A stretch of 21,599 nucleotides of DNA from DATAQC01 sp046263055 (GCA_046263055.1 JBHELO010000104.1:1-21599), one strand, 5' to 3'; numbered from the stretch's first letter, positions 1-6,406 are shown. Numbers and translations: made by a program. The notes: generated by a model from the sequence alone, not told the origin.

Positions 1-1189
1 CGACGATGCCGTTGGCCATGAAGTTGTGCGTCCCCTCGATGGTCAGGTCGAACGTCGGCTGTTCGCCGATGGGCGTGATCTCCGTGACCCGGTCCCAGAA
101 CAGATCGGAGGTGGCGATGTCCACCGGCTCGTCGGAGCCGAAGATTCCTCGGGCTGCGTCCTTGGCCTCGGCCGCCAGGGCCCCGGGCAGCAGGTCCCCG
201 TTGGGGTCCCCGTCGGTTCGATCGAGAACGGCGAGGGCCTCGGGGACACTGGTGCCGCGCTGGCTGTGGCACCCCACGGTTGTCAGGAACCGAGCTTGAT
301 GGGCGGCGCCCTGGATGCGGACGCTGTGACACTCACGGGAGGACCGGGCACCGTCGTTCGGGCGTCCAACGCCCTGCGTCTTTGACCGCCCGATGGTTGA
401 CCTGATGCCGAGCCGCAGCAAGAGGCGCTGGACGTCCAATGCCAGGCGTTCGCTGGTGGTCACGTAGGACGTGCCAACACGCCGTCGCCGCCCGCTCCCG
501 CTGATGGTGATGGCGCCGGCCGTGGCCCACAGGTGGCGGAGGAACAGCGCCACCTGATCGTCGGTCAGGCCGAAGATCGTGCTGGGCAGGAACGTCGTCC
601 ACTTGGGGGACATCCACAGGCCGTGTGGTTCGAGCCAGTTGCGCATCGGGTGGTTGGTGCCGTGGGTGAGCCTGTACGGGCTCGGGAACCGGAGCAGCCA
701 GGTGTTTCCGACCTTCTCGGATCTCGTCTCGATCCCGAACAGCCGTCGAGCGAGATCCTCGACGAGCCGCAGGTTGGCCTCGTCGGCCGTCGAGTATGTG
801 AAGGACGGGCCCACGGAGCCGCCGCCGATGAGGTGACCGAGGAGTGCCAACTCGTCGTCGGACCATCCCGTCCCCGGGTTCTGGGGCGCCGGGAGCCGGC
901 GGGGGACGGCCACGCACGACCCCACCGCGAGCGCATCCAGCCTGGTCCAGCCCTCGACGGTGAGGAAGGGGTGGTTGGCGGTGGCGGTGACGCTCCGACC
1001 CGACGCCAGCGTCATTCGGAACACCGGCTTGACGCCCGTCGGGAACGCCTTCGTCAGTCTCGCCGGCACCAGCCGCTGGCGGTCGTCCACCGACCACACG
1101 TCCGGTTGGTCCTGTGACAGGACGAGCTCGCCGATGGACACCTCCTCACCGTTGTCGGCCCGCATGACCCGGGTGCCCGCCGGCATGCA
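1..1189 (-). mobile_element. DnaB intein with degenerate LAGLIDADG endonuclease (C-terminal residues outside window)
   Basis: Protein-splicing element inserted directly after LADLRESG of DnaB. The splicing blocks are visible. Cys1 starts CMPAGTRVMRADNGEEVSIG. Block B is TANHPFLTVEGW, with the TxxH signature. Near the C-terminus QPTFDLTIEGTHNFMANGIV is block F. The final x-His-Asn and the +1 residue fall just outside the window. About 399 residues are expected in total, a usual size for an endonuclease-bearing intein. LAGLIDADG motif 1 reads LLGHLIGGGSV (codon 823-821 is Gly where Asp is usual). Motif 2 reads FLRHLWATAGAIT (codon 520-518 is Ala where Asp is usual). Splicing is therefore likely intact, while the homing endonuclease is probably inactive. 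Confidence 0.93.
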
Positions 1190-2374
1190 CCCCGACTCCC
1201 TCAAGTCGGCGAGGATGGGGCGCTTGTCGGCCCTCGTCTCCAGGTTGCGGGACAGCTGGCTGAGGGCGATGACCGGAACCTCCAGCTCACGAGCGAGGAT
1301 CTTGAGGCCGCGGGAGATCTCCGACACCTCGACCTGGCGGTTCTCGGCCGACGTGCGGCCGGTCATCAGCTGGAGGTAGTCGATCACGATCAACCCCAGT
1401 CCCGACCGGCTCTTGAGGCGACGGGCCTTGGCCCGGATCTCCATGATCGTCAGCCGCGGGTTGTCGTCGATGTGGATCGGGCACTCGGCCAGCCGGCCGA
1501 CGGCGTGGCTGATCTTCGGCCAGTCGGCTTCCAGGAGCTTCCCGTTGCGCATCCGGGTGGCGTCCACCCGGGCCTCGGCGCACAGCAGCCGCTGGGTGAG
1601 CTCCAGGTGGCTCATCTCCAGGGAGAAGATGAGCACCGGGTGGCGCGCATCGAGGGCGGCATGAGCGGCGATGCCGAGGGAGAAACTCGTCTTCCCGGTC
1701 CCCGGCCGGCCACCGATGATGACCAGGTTGGACGGTTGGAGGCCGGCGAGCTGGTGGTCCAGGTCCACGTAGCCGGTGGGGACGCCGATGATGTCCTGGC
1801 CCCGCTCGTACAGCGCCTCGATGTGGTCCAGGTGGCGCTCGAGCAGCTCGCGGATCGGGAGCATGGAATCGGTGACCCGGCGCTGGGCGACGTCGAACAC
1901 CATGGCCTCGGCGGCGTCGATGGCGCCCAGCACGTCGTCGGGGACCGAGTACCCCATCTCCGCGATCTCGGTGGCCACGCCGATCAGGCGGCGGAGGAGG
2001 GAGTGCTCCTCCACGATGCCCGCGTACCGGGTGGCGTTGCCGATGGCCGGGGTGCGGGCCTGGAGGGAGATGAGGGTGGCGGGACCCCCGATGCCGTCGA
2101 GCACGCCGGCCCGGCGCAGCTCGTCGGCCACGGTGACCGGGTCGGCGGGCTCGCCCTGCTCGTAGAGCGACGTGACGGCCGAGAAGATGTGGCCGTGGGC
2201 CGGCTTGTAGAAGTCGGCGCTGTCCAGGCGCGTCTCGACGGCGGCGACGATGGCGTCCCGACTGAGGAGCATGGCCCCCAGGAGCGACTCCTCGGCCTCC
2301 AGGTTGTGGGGCGGGACCCGGGCCCCGGAGCTCGCCCCCTGGCGGCGGCGCGTCTCGTCAGCGGTCTGGACCAT
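1..2374 (-). CDS. dnaB: Replicative DNA helicase DnaB with in-frame intein (3' end outside window)
   Basis: Hexameric 5'-3' helicase that unwinds DNA at the replication fork. The frame is open from ATG at 2374 to the window edge. Residues 1-395 are extein. The N-terminal domain opens with PPHNLEAEESLLGAML. The ATPase domain has Walker A GGRPGTGKTS (K228, T229), a Walker B-like strand LGLIVIDYLQLM (D332), and the motif ending LADLRESG. The chain then enters an intein at Cys396 (codon 1189-1187) and stays in it to the edge, so the remaining helicase C-terminus lies outside the window. ATG at 2374 is preceded by AAGGTG at SD-like distance. The gene lies 148 bp downstream of rplI, beyond the ribosomal operon, and probably has its own promoter. 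The same neighbourhood and an intein-bearing dnaB are known from Mycobacterium tuberculosis. Confidence 0.96.
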   Translation of the reverse strand, partial: MVQTADETRRRQGASSGARVPPHNLEAEESLLGAMLLSRDAIVAAVETRLDSADFYKPAHGHIFSAVTSLYEQGEPADPVTVADELRRAGVLDGIGGPATLISLQARTPAIGNATRYAGIVEEHSLLRRLIGVATEIAEMGYSVPDDVLGAIDAAEAMVFDVAQRRVTDSMLPIRELLERHLDHIEALYERGQDIIGVPTGYVDLDHQLAGLQPSNLVIIGGRPGTGKTSFSLGIAAHAALDARHPVLIFSLEMSHLELTQRLLCAEARVDATRMRNGKLLEADWPKISHAVGRLAECPIHIDDNPRLTIMEIRAKARRLKSRSGLGLIVIDYLQLMTGRTSAENRQVEVSEISRGLKILARELEVPVIALSQLSRNLETRADKRPILADLRESGCMPAGTRVMRADNGEEVSIGELVLSQDQPDVWSVDDRQRLVPARLTKAFPTGVKPVFRMTLASGRSVTATANHPFLTVEGWTRLDALAVGSCVAVPRRLPAPQNPGTGWSDDELALLGHLIGGGSVGPSFTYSTADEANLRLVEDLARRLFGIETRSEKVGNTWLLRFPSPYRLTHGTNHPMRNWLEPHGLWMSPKWTTFLPSTIFGLTDDQVALFLRHLWATAGAITISGSGRRRRVGTSYVTTSERLALDVQRLLLRLGIRSTIGRSKTQGVGRPNDGARSSRECHSVRIQGAAHQARFLTTVGCHSQRGTSVPEALAVLDRTDGDPNGDLLPGALAAEAKDAARGIFGSDEPVDIATSDLFWDRVTEITPIGEQPTFDLTIEGTHNFMANGIV

Positions 2375-2418
2375 GGGCGTGCGTCACCTTGCTCCCCCGG
2401 CCCTGGGGATCGCTAGGC

Positions 2419-2432
2419 CCCCAACGCTGGGG
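2419..2432 (-). other. Small hairpin in the dnaB 5' leader
   Basis: CCCCA and TGGGG form a 5-bp stem around a 4-nt loop, inside the predicted untranslated leader of dnaB. No U-tract follows. Its role is unknown; it could be a weak attenuator or nothing. Confidence 0.3.
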
Positions 2433-2454
2433 AAAGGTGGTGGAGGACCGGGGG

Positions 2455-2468
2455 CGAACACATGTTCA
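2455..2468. promoter_or_regulatory. Candidate LexA (SOS) box upstream of dnaB
   Basis: CGAACACATGTTCA matches the Gram-positive/actinobacterial LexA consensus CGAAC-N4-GTTCG at nine of ten defined positions; only the last G is A. It lies about 80 bp upstream of the dnaB ATG and directly abuts a -10-like TAGAGT on the minus strand (2473-2468), where a bound repressor would cover the transcription start. Binding and SOS control are inferred from sequence alone. Confidence 0.6.
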
Positions 2469-2474
2469 CTCTAC

Positions 2475-2522
2475 CGGCAGGGTACGGCGGCGGCAGGGTA
2501 CGGCGGCGGCAGGGTACGGCGG
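2475..2522. repeat. Three perfect tandem copies of a 16-bp unit between rplI and dnaB
   Basis: The unit CGGCAGGGTACGGCGG occurs three times without mismatch and ends exactly against the rplI stop codon (2523-2525). Read on the minus strand, each copy carries GTACCCTGCCG and thus a TACCCT hexamer (2484-2479, 2500-2495, 2516-2511). The same hexamer stands just in front of several start codons elsewhere in this window. The array could be a promoter-element expansion for dnaB or a neutral minisatellite. Confidence 0.9.
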
Positions 2523-2975
2523 CTACCGCCCGGCGGCGACGACCTCCACGCGGAGGCGCAGCTCCACGTCGGTGTGGAGGCGGACGGCCACCTCGTGGGC
2601 ACCGACCGCCTTGATCGGCTCGTCCAGGTGGACCCGGCGTCGGTCCAGGGCGACCCCCGTCTGGGCCTCCACCGCGGCCACCAGGTCGGCCGTGGTCACC
2701 GACCCGAACAGGCGTCCCTCGGCGCCCGCCTTGGCCGGGATGGTGACGACCCGGGGGGCCAGGCGGGTGGCGATCTCCTCGGCCGACGCCCGGTCACGGG
2801 CGTCCCGCTGGTCGCGGGCCCGGCGCATGGACGCGGCCTGGGCCTCGGCCCCGGCGCTGGCCCGCAGGGCCAGGCCCCGCGGGACGAGGAAGTTGCGGGC
2901 GTACCCGTCGGAGACGTCGAGCACGTCCCCCTTGTTGCCGACGTTGGCCACGTCGGCCCGCAGGACCACCTTCAC
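2523..2975 (-). CDS. rplI: 50S ribosomal protein L9 (bL9)
   Basis: 150-aa protein of the large subunit near the L1 stalk. The N-terminal rRNA-binding domain MKVVLRADVANVGNKGDVLDV, followed by DGYARNFLVPRGLA, is the family signature. A long charged connecting helix (about residues 40-75) leads to the C-terminal domain with AEGRLFGSVTTADL. The length is typical. The start is GTG at 2975, which overlaps the rpsR stop as GTGA, so translation is probably coupled. It is the last gene of rpsF-ssb-rpsR-rplI. Confidence 0.97.
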   Translation of the reverse strand: MKVVLRADVANVGNKGDVLDVSDGYARNFLVPRGLALRASAGAEAQAASMRRARDQRDARDRASAEEIATRLAPRVVTIPAKAGAEGRLFGSVTTADLVAAVEAQTGVALDRRRVHLDEPIKAVGAHEVAVRLHTDVELRLRVEVVAAGR

Positions 2976-3442
2976 GACAGGTTCCCCTCGGCCGCCTCGA
3001 CGGCAGCGGCGGCGTCCGAGGTGGGGCCGGCGTCGGCTGCACCGGTGGAGGGCGCCTCGTCGGGACGAGGACGGGGGCCGAAGCGGCCACCGCCACCGCC
3101 ACCGCCGCCACCGCCACCGCCGTCACGTCCGCCCCGGCCGCCACGCCCGCCCCGGCCGCCCTCGGAGGTGGACCGCTGGGTGTAGGGCAGGAGCGCCAGC
3201 TCGCGGGCGGTCTTGATGGCCACCGCCGCGTCCCGCTGGTGCTGGGAGCAGTTCCCGGAGACCCGGCGGGCCCGGATCTTGCCGCGGTCGGACATGAACC
3301 GGCGCAGGAGGTTGACGTCTTTGTAGTCCACCCACTCGATGCGGTCCTTGCAGAAGACGCAGACCTTCTTCTTGACCCGCTTGCCGGTGTCCTTCGGTGC
3401 CCGCTTCCGCTCGCGGTCGCGGTCACCTCCTCCGCGTGCCAT
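2972..3442 (-). CDS. rpsR: 30S ribosomal protein S18 (bS18) with long Gly-rich C-terminal tail
   Basis: 156 aa, whereas S18 is usually about 75-90 aa. Residues 21-90 are the S18 core: KKVCVFCKD, WVDYKDVNLLRRFMSDRGKI, RRVSGNCSQHQRDAAVAIKTARELALLPYT. Cys28, Cys31, Cys65 and His68 form the likely zinc site, so this is a C+ (zinc-binding) paralogue. After Tyr87 come RGG-like repeats (about 95-107), twelve consecutive Gly (108-119), a short Arg/Pro stretch and an Ala/Asp-rich end. The tail is in frame and stays open into the GTGA overlap with rplI, so it is genuine coding sequence. ATG at 3442 overlaps the ssb stop (TGATG). S18 pairs with S6 on the 30S platform, and S6 here is also extended. Confidence 0.96.
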   Translation of the reverse strand: MARGGGDRDRERKRAPKDTGKRVKKKVCVFCKDRIEWVDYKDVNLLRRFMSDRGKIRARRVSGNCSQHQRDAAVAIKTARELALLPYTQRSTSEGGRGGRGGRGGRDGGGGGGGGGGGGRFGPRPRPDEAPSTGAADAGPTSDAAAAVEAAEGNLS

Positions 3443-3927
3443 CAGAAGGGCTCCTCGCCGTAGTCGTAGGTGGGAGCGGGCTGCGGGCCGCCGCTGGCCG
3501 GCGCACCGACGGGGGCGGCGGCGGGACGGCTGCCGTAGGTACCGGCGCCCTCGCTCGGGCCCCGGCGGTCGTTCTTCTGCACCACGGCGGTGGCCCAGCG
3601 CAGGCTGGGGCCGATCTCGTCGGCCACGACCTCCACCTTGTTGCGCTTCTCGCCCTCCTGGGTCTCCCAGGAGCGCTGCTCGAGCCGCCCGGTGACGATG
3701 ATCCGCGCCCCTTTGGAGATCGACTCGCTGGCGTTCTCGGCCATCTCCCGCCAGCAGACGATGTCGAAGAACGAGACCGCCTCCTTGCGCTCGTTGGTCT
3801 GGCGGTCGTTCCACACCCGGTTGACGGCCAGCCCGAAGCTGGCGGTGGCCTGGCCGCTGGGGGTGAAGCGAAGCTCCGGGTCCCGGGTGACGTTGCCGAC
3901 CAGGGTGACGCTGTTGCCGTTGCTCAT
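3442..3927 (-). CDS. ssb: Single-stranded DNA-binding protein
   Basis: 161-aa OB-fold protein that coats single-stranded DNA and recruits repair and replication proteins. The N-terminal MSNGNSVTLVGNVTRDPELRFTPSG, then FDIVCWREMAENASESISKG and IIVTGRLEQRSWE, are typical of bacterial SSB. The OB fold ends near residue 112. A Gly/Pro/Ala linker leads to the acidic tip DYGEEPF, which resembles the partner-binding tail. A GAGAGG ribosome-binding site precedes ATG 3927. The gene sits 7 bp after rpsF and overlaps rpsR by one base. Confidence 0.97.
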   Translation of the reverse strand: MSNGNSVTLVGNVTRDPELRFTPSGQATASFGLAVNRVWNDRQTNERKEAVSFFDIVCWREMAENASESISKGARIIVTGRLEQRSWETQEGEKRNKVEVVADEIGPSLRWATAVVQKNDRRGPSEGAGTYGSRPAAAPVGAPASGGPQPAPTYDYGEEPF

Positions 3928-3934
3928 GTGCCTC

Positions 3935-4453
3935 TCACGCTCCGTTCGCGCTTGTGCTGCTGTCGCTGGCCGCCTCGGCGGCGGTGTCGCTGGCCGCCTC
4001 GGCGGCGGTGCCGCTGGCCACCTGGGTGGCGGTGCCGCTGGCCACCTGGGTGGCGGTGTCGCTGGCCGCCTGGGCGGCGGTGCCGCTGGCCGCCTGGGCG
4101 GCGGTGTCGCTGGCCGCCTGGGCGGCGGTGTCGCTGGCCGGACGGGCCTTGGGTCGCCCGGCGATCCGGTCGGGGAGGCGGATCACCTTGTGACGGATCA
4201 CCTCGTCGGCCAGGTGCAGGGCCCGGTCGAGCGCCTCCATGGCGGCCGGCTCGGCCTGCGCCTCGACCAGCAGGTAGGTGCCCTCCCGGTGGTGCTGGAT
4301 CTCGTACGCGAGCCGGCGCTTGCCCCACCGGTCCACCCGACCGGGCTGGCCGCCGCCGCTGGAAATGAGCGACGTGGCTCGGTCCACCTGGGCGTCCACC
4401 GCGCCGTCCTCGAGCGTTGGGTCGAGGATGATCATGACTTCGTACGGGCGCAT
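3935..4453 (-). CDS. rpsF: 30S ribosomal protein S6 (bS6) with octapeptide-repeat tail
   Basis: 172 aa, against about 95-100 for usual S6. The start MRPYEVMIILDPTLED at 4453 is the family N-terminus; upstream in-frame codons do not resemble S6. The core continues through VDRWGKRRLAYEI, EGTYLLVEAQAEP and DEVIRHKVIRLPD. From about residue 104 the protein becomes seven to eight copies of an octapeptide of the type AASDTAAQ, ending SDSSTSANGA. GGAGGGAGG lies upstream of the start but is partly involved in a hairpin. First gene of rpsF-ssb-rpsR-rplI. S6 and S18 bind 16S rRNA together. Confidence 0.95.
   Translation of the reverse strand: MRPYEVMIILDPTLEDGAVDAQVDRATSLISSGGGQPGRVDRWGKRRLAYEIQHHREGTYLLVEAQAEPAAMEALDRALHLADEVIRHKVIRLPDRIAGRPKARPASDTAAQAASDTAAQAASGTAAQAASDTATQVASGTATQVASGTAAEAASDTAAEAASDSSTSANGA
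3960..4140. repeat. 24-bp tandem repeat encoding the S6 tail (seven full copies plus one partial)
   Basis: Seven consecutive 24-bp units begin at 3960, 3984, 4008, 4032, 4056, 4080 and 4104, with a partial eighth at 4128. Each contains CGCTGGCC and a GGCGGCG-type end. Copies differ by a few substitutions (T/C at position 4, G/A and C/G in the middle). As 24 is a multiple of 3, copy-number changes keep the frame and only lengthen or shorten the tail. Confidence 0.95.
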
Positions 4454-4462
4454 ACCCGGGAT

Positions 4463-4509
4463 GTCGCCTCCCTCCGGACCTGGCACGACGGCCAGGGCTC
4501 CGAGGCGAC
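4463..4509 (-). promoter_or_regulatory. Structured leader hairpin of rpsF (candidate S6:S18 autoregulatory site)
   Basis: In the transcript, GUCGCCUC (4509-4502) pairs with GAGGCGAC (4470-4463). An inner stem CCUGGC/GCCAGG (4496-4491 with 4484-4479) closes a 6-nt loop, and GGA pairs with UCC. The internal bulge on the start-codon side holds GGAGG, and the next GAGG is paired, so the hairpin takes up the Shine-Dalgarno region. It ends 9 nt before the rpsF ATG. Leader RNAs bound by S6:S18 and containing a CCG element are known upstream of rpsF in many bacteria; here CCG occurs in the UCCGGAGG side. Assignment to that family is inference. Confidence 0.45.
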
Positions 4510-4540
4510 TCCCCGGAGCAGGGTGTTCGGTTTGCGAGCC

Positions 4541-4546
4541 ATGGTA
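4541..4546 (-). promoter_or_regulatory. Tentative -10 element for the rpsF operon
   Basis: TACCAT on the minus strand fits TAnnnT and would give a leader of about 80 nt containing the hairpin. I see no convincing -35 in front of it. Confidence 0.25.
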
Positions 4547-4598
4547 ACCCGGCACGTGGCCCAGCATGGCAGGGGGGTACGACAGCATGGGCGGGCGA

Positions 4599-4646
4599 GC
4601 CGGCTGACACCATCGGCCGGGGGCCGGCTGACACCATCGGCCGGGA
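4599..4646. repeat. Two tandem copies of a 24-bp unit before the 64-aa gene
   Basis: A 24-bp unit containing GCCGGCTGACACCATCGG is repeated head to tail at 4599 and 4623, differing only at the last base. Each copy has an inverted CCGGC/GCCGG around an 11-nt centre. It lies 25 bp upstream of the start of the 64-aa gene and could be an operator or leader element. Nothing known is recognised. Confidence 0.8.
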
Positions 4647-4671
4647 CCCGGCTGCCACCCCGAGGAGGACC

Positions 4672-4866
4672 ATGGCCACGACCGACGACGAGTGGTACTG
4701 GTGCCTGCGCCACGGCCGGCCGGAGCCGGCCGGTGAGGCGTGCGAGGCCGAGCAGCGCCTGGGCCCGTACCCGTCCGAGGACGCCGCCCGCCACTGGAGA
4801 GAGCGGGTCGACGCCCGCAACGAGCAGTGGGACGCCGAGGACCGCCGCTGGGAGGGCGACGACTGA
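4672..4866 (+). CDS. Small conserved actinobacterial protein, SPOR-like, function unknown
   Basis: 64 aa, highly charged, begins MATTDDEWYWCLRHGRPEP and ends WDAEDRRWEGDD. The WYWCL start, a Cys pair (CLRHG ... EACEAE), the RLGPYPSEDAARHW segment and RNEQWDAED resemble a short family often annotated as hypothetical or SPOR-like in actinobacteria. This is recalled, not searched. A strong AGGAGG lies just before ATG 4672. No signal peptide or membrane segment. It is the only plus-strand gene in the first 11.7 kb, divergent from rpsF and convergent with the DUF192 gene. Confidence 0.8.
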   Translation: MATTDDEWYWCLRHGRPEPAGEACEAEQRLGPYPSEDAARHWRERVDARNEQWDAEDRRWEGDD

Positions 4867-4869
4867 CGA

Positions 4870-4907
4870 CGTGGGCGGCGCCGGTCTACGGGCAGGCGCC
4901 GCCCACG
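4870..4907. terminator. Perfect hairpin between convergent genes
   Basis: CGTGGGCGGCGCC (4870-4882) and GGCGCCGCCCACG (4895-4907) form a perfect 13-bp stem with a 12-nt loop. It begins 3 bp after the stop of the 64-aa gene. The stop codon of the DUF192 gene lies inside the loop, so its last codons form one arm. No U-tract, but the position suits a bidirectional terminator or mRNA 3'-end stabiliser. Confidence 0.65.
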
Positions 4908-5458
4908 GTCAGGTGGGCGCCGGGGCCGATGCCCAGCGTCCCCAGGCCGCCCTTGGCCACCTCCAGGGCGTCGCGGTAGGGCGCGGCGGCCGAGAACAGG
5001 GGGCACTGGGCGGTGCCCAGGCAGGGCTCCATGTCGGAGGAGGACACGAACCGCCCGGAGGAGTCGAACCAGGCGATGGACAGGGGCATCGGGGTGTCCT
5101 TCATGTAGAACTGCACGGAGGTGTCGGCGGGGAAGCGGAACAACATCCCGTCGTAGCCACTCAGGTCGGTGCGGTTCATGAGGCCCTGCTCCTGCTGGGC
5201 CTGGGTGTCGGCCACCAGCGCGCAGCGCGACGCCGACCCACCGGCGCCCACCCGGAAGGCGACCTCACCGAACCCGGCCACGGGCGTCCGGGCCGCACGG
5301 GCGGCCAGGTGCGGATCGGCCGGCCGGTTGGCGCCCCACAGGAGGACCAGGGTGACGGCGGCCAGGGCGGCCAGGGCGCATGCCCAGCGCAGCACGCGCC
5401 GCCGGGGCCACCGCTCCTCATCGCCAGGGGAGGGCGAGCCGGTCCCGGCGTCGTCCAT
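4886..5458 (-). CDS. DUF192 family membrane-anchored protein
   Basis: 190 aa. Residues 1-21 are cytoplasmic and basic at the end; residues 22-43 are one hydrophobic segment. The rest is an extracytoplasmic DUF192 (COG1430) domain: ALVADTQAQQEQGLMNRTDL, DGMLFRFPADTSVQFYMKDTPMPLSIAWFD, and a C-terminal YRDALEVAKGGLGTLGIGPG. These are the family landmarks. Cys146 and Cys152 (EPCLGTAQC) could form a disulfide outside the cell. The function of the family is not established. ATG 5458 overlaps the panB stop (TGATG), so it is translationally coupled to panB; the functional link is not obvious. Confidence 0.88.
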   Translation of the reverse strand: MDDAGTGSPSPGDEERWPRRRVLRWACALAALAAVTLVLLWGANRPADPHLAARAARTPVAGFGEVAFRVGAGGSASRCALVADTQAQQEQGLMNRTDLSGYDGMLFRFPADTSVQFYMKDTPMPLSIAWFDSSGRFVSSSDMEPCLGTAQCPLFSAAAPYRDALEVAKGGLGTLGIGPGAHLTVGGACP

Positions 5459-6312
5459 CAGGCGCTGCGATGGGCGGGGCCCGGCCCGGCCAGGCCCCGG
5501 GCCACCTCCTCGCAGGCGTGGTACGACTCGGCGTCGGCCGGGAAGCGCCCGCTGCGCACGTCGCCCGCATAGGCGGCCACCGCCGCCACTGCGTCGGCCT
5601 TCAGCGACGCGTAGCGGCGCACGAAGCGGGGGGCGATGCGGTCCTCCAGGCCCAGCAGGTCGTGCAGCACCAGCACCTGCCCGTCACAGGACGGCCCGGC
5701 ACCGATGCCAATGGTGGGCACGGGCACCGCCTCGGTGACCATGCGCGCCACCTCGCGGGGCACCGCCTCCACCACGATGGCGAAACATCCGGCCTTCGCC
5801 AGGGCCCGGGCGTCGTCCACAAGGGCCTCGGCGGCGTCCAGCTGGCGGGCTTGGACCCGGTACCCCCCCAGGGTGTGCACGGACTGAGGCGTGAGGCCGA
5901 GGTGGCCCATAACCGGGATCTCGGCGGCCACCAGCGCGTCCACCATGGGCAGGCGGGCCCGGCCGCCCTCCAGCTTGACGGCCCGGGCCCCGGCCCGCAC
6001 CAGGGTGGCGGCGTTGCGCACGGTGTCGGCGGGGTCGAGATGGAACGCCAACCACGGGAGGTCGGCCACCACCAGGGCGGACGGCCGGGCCCGGGCCACG
6101 GCGGCCACGTGGTGGGCCATGTCGGCCACCGTCACCTGGAGGGTGTCGTCGTAGCCCAGGACGACCTGGGCCAGCGAGTCCCCCACCAGGATCACGTCCA
6201 CGCCGGCCTCGTCGGCGATGCGAGCCCCGGGATGGTCGTAGGCCGTCACCATCACGACGGGAATCCCGCCTTTGCGCGCCCGGATGGCCGGGGCGGTCAC
6301 CTGCTGGCCCAT
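5458..6312 (-). CDS. panB: 3-methyl-2-oxobutanoate hydroxymethyltransferase (pantothenate synthesis)
   Basis: 284-aa cytosolic TIM-barrel enzyme that transfers a hydroxymethyl group from 5,10-methylene-THF to 2-oxoisovalerate, giving ketopantoate. Visible signatures: VMVTAYDHPGARIADEAGVD, VGDSLAQVVLGYDDTLQVT (metal-binding Asp45), VVADLPW (Asp84), VKLEGG (Glu115), PVMGHLGLTPQSVH, VVEAVP (Glu182) and PTIGIGAGPSCDGQVLV. The length is typical. GGAGGAGG stands 5 bp before ATG 6312. It is followed with a one-base overlap by the DUF192 gene. No panC or panD is present in the window. Confidence 0.97.
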   Translation of the reverse strand: MGQQVTAPAIRARKGGIPVVMVTAYDHPGARIADEAGVDVILVGDSLAQVVLGYDDTLQVTVADMAHHVAAVARARPSALVVADLPWLAFHLDPADTVRNAATLVRAGARAVKLEGGRARLPMVDALVAAEIPVMGHLGLTPQSVHTLGGYRVQARQLDAAEALVDDARALAKAGCFAIVVEAVPREVARMVTEAVPVPTIGIGAGPSCDGQVLVLHDLLGLEDRIAPRFVRRYASLKADAVAAVAAYAGDVRSGRFPADAESYHACEEVARGLAGPGPAHRSA

Positions 6313-6359
6313 GGATGCCTCCTCCGTCCGGCGCCCGAACGGCTGCCGGCGGTGCCGGG

Positions 6360-6365
6360 AGTCTA
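6360..6365 (-). promoter_or_regulatory. Putative -10 element of panB
   Basis: TAGACT on the minus strand, 47 bp before the panB ATG, inside the 94-bp gap after the PBP stop. It resembles the TAnnCT elements in front of other genes here. No clear -35. Confidence 0.4.
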
Positions 6366-6406
6366 CCGGCGCGCCGCCGCCGCCCGACGCCCGGCCGGGC
6401 GCTCGC

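Noticed and set aside
3960..4140. Regular repeats that could suggest a CRISPR array
   Set aside because: Units are contiguous 24-bp copies without spacers and lie in frame inside rpsF; this is a coding minisatellite.
3924..5006. Minus-strand frame of 360 codons over rpsF and the 64-aa gene
   Set aside because: Arg/Pro/Gly-rich shadow of rpsF and its repeats; crosses two well-supported genes.
6388..6403. Palindrome CGCCCGGCCGGGCG after the PBP stop as a terminator
   Set aside because: There is no loop between the arms and no U-tract; in such GC-rich DNA this is expected by chance.
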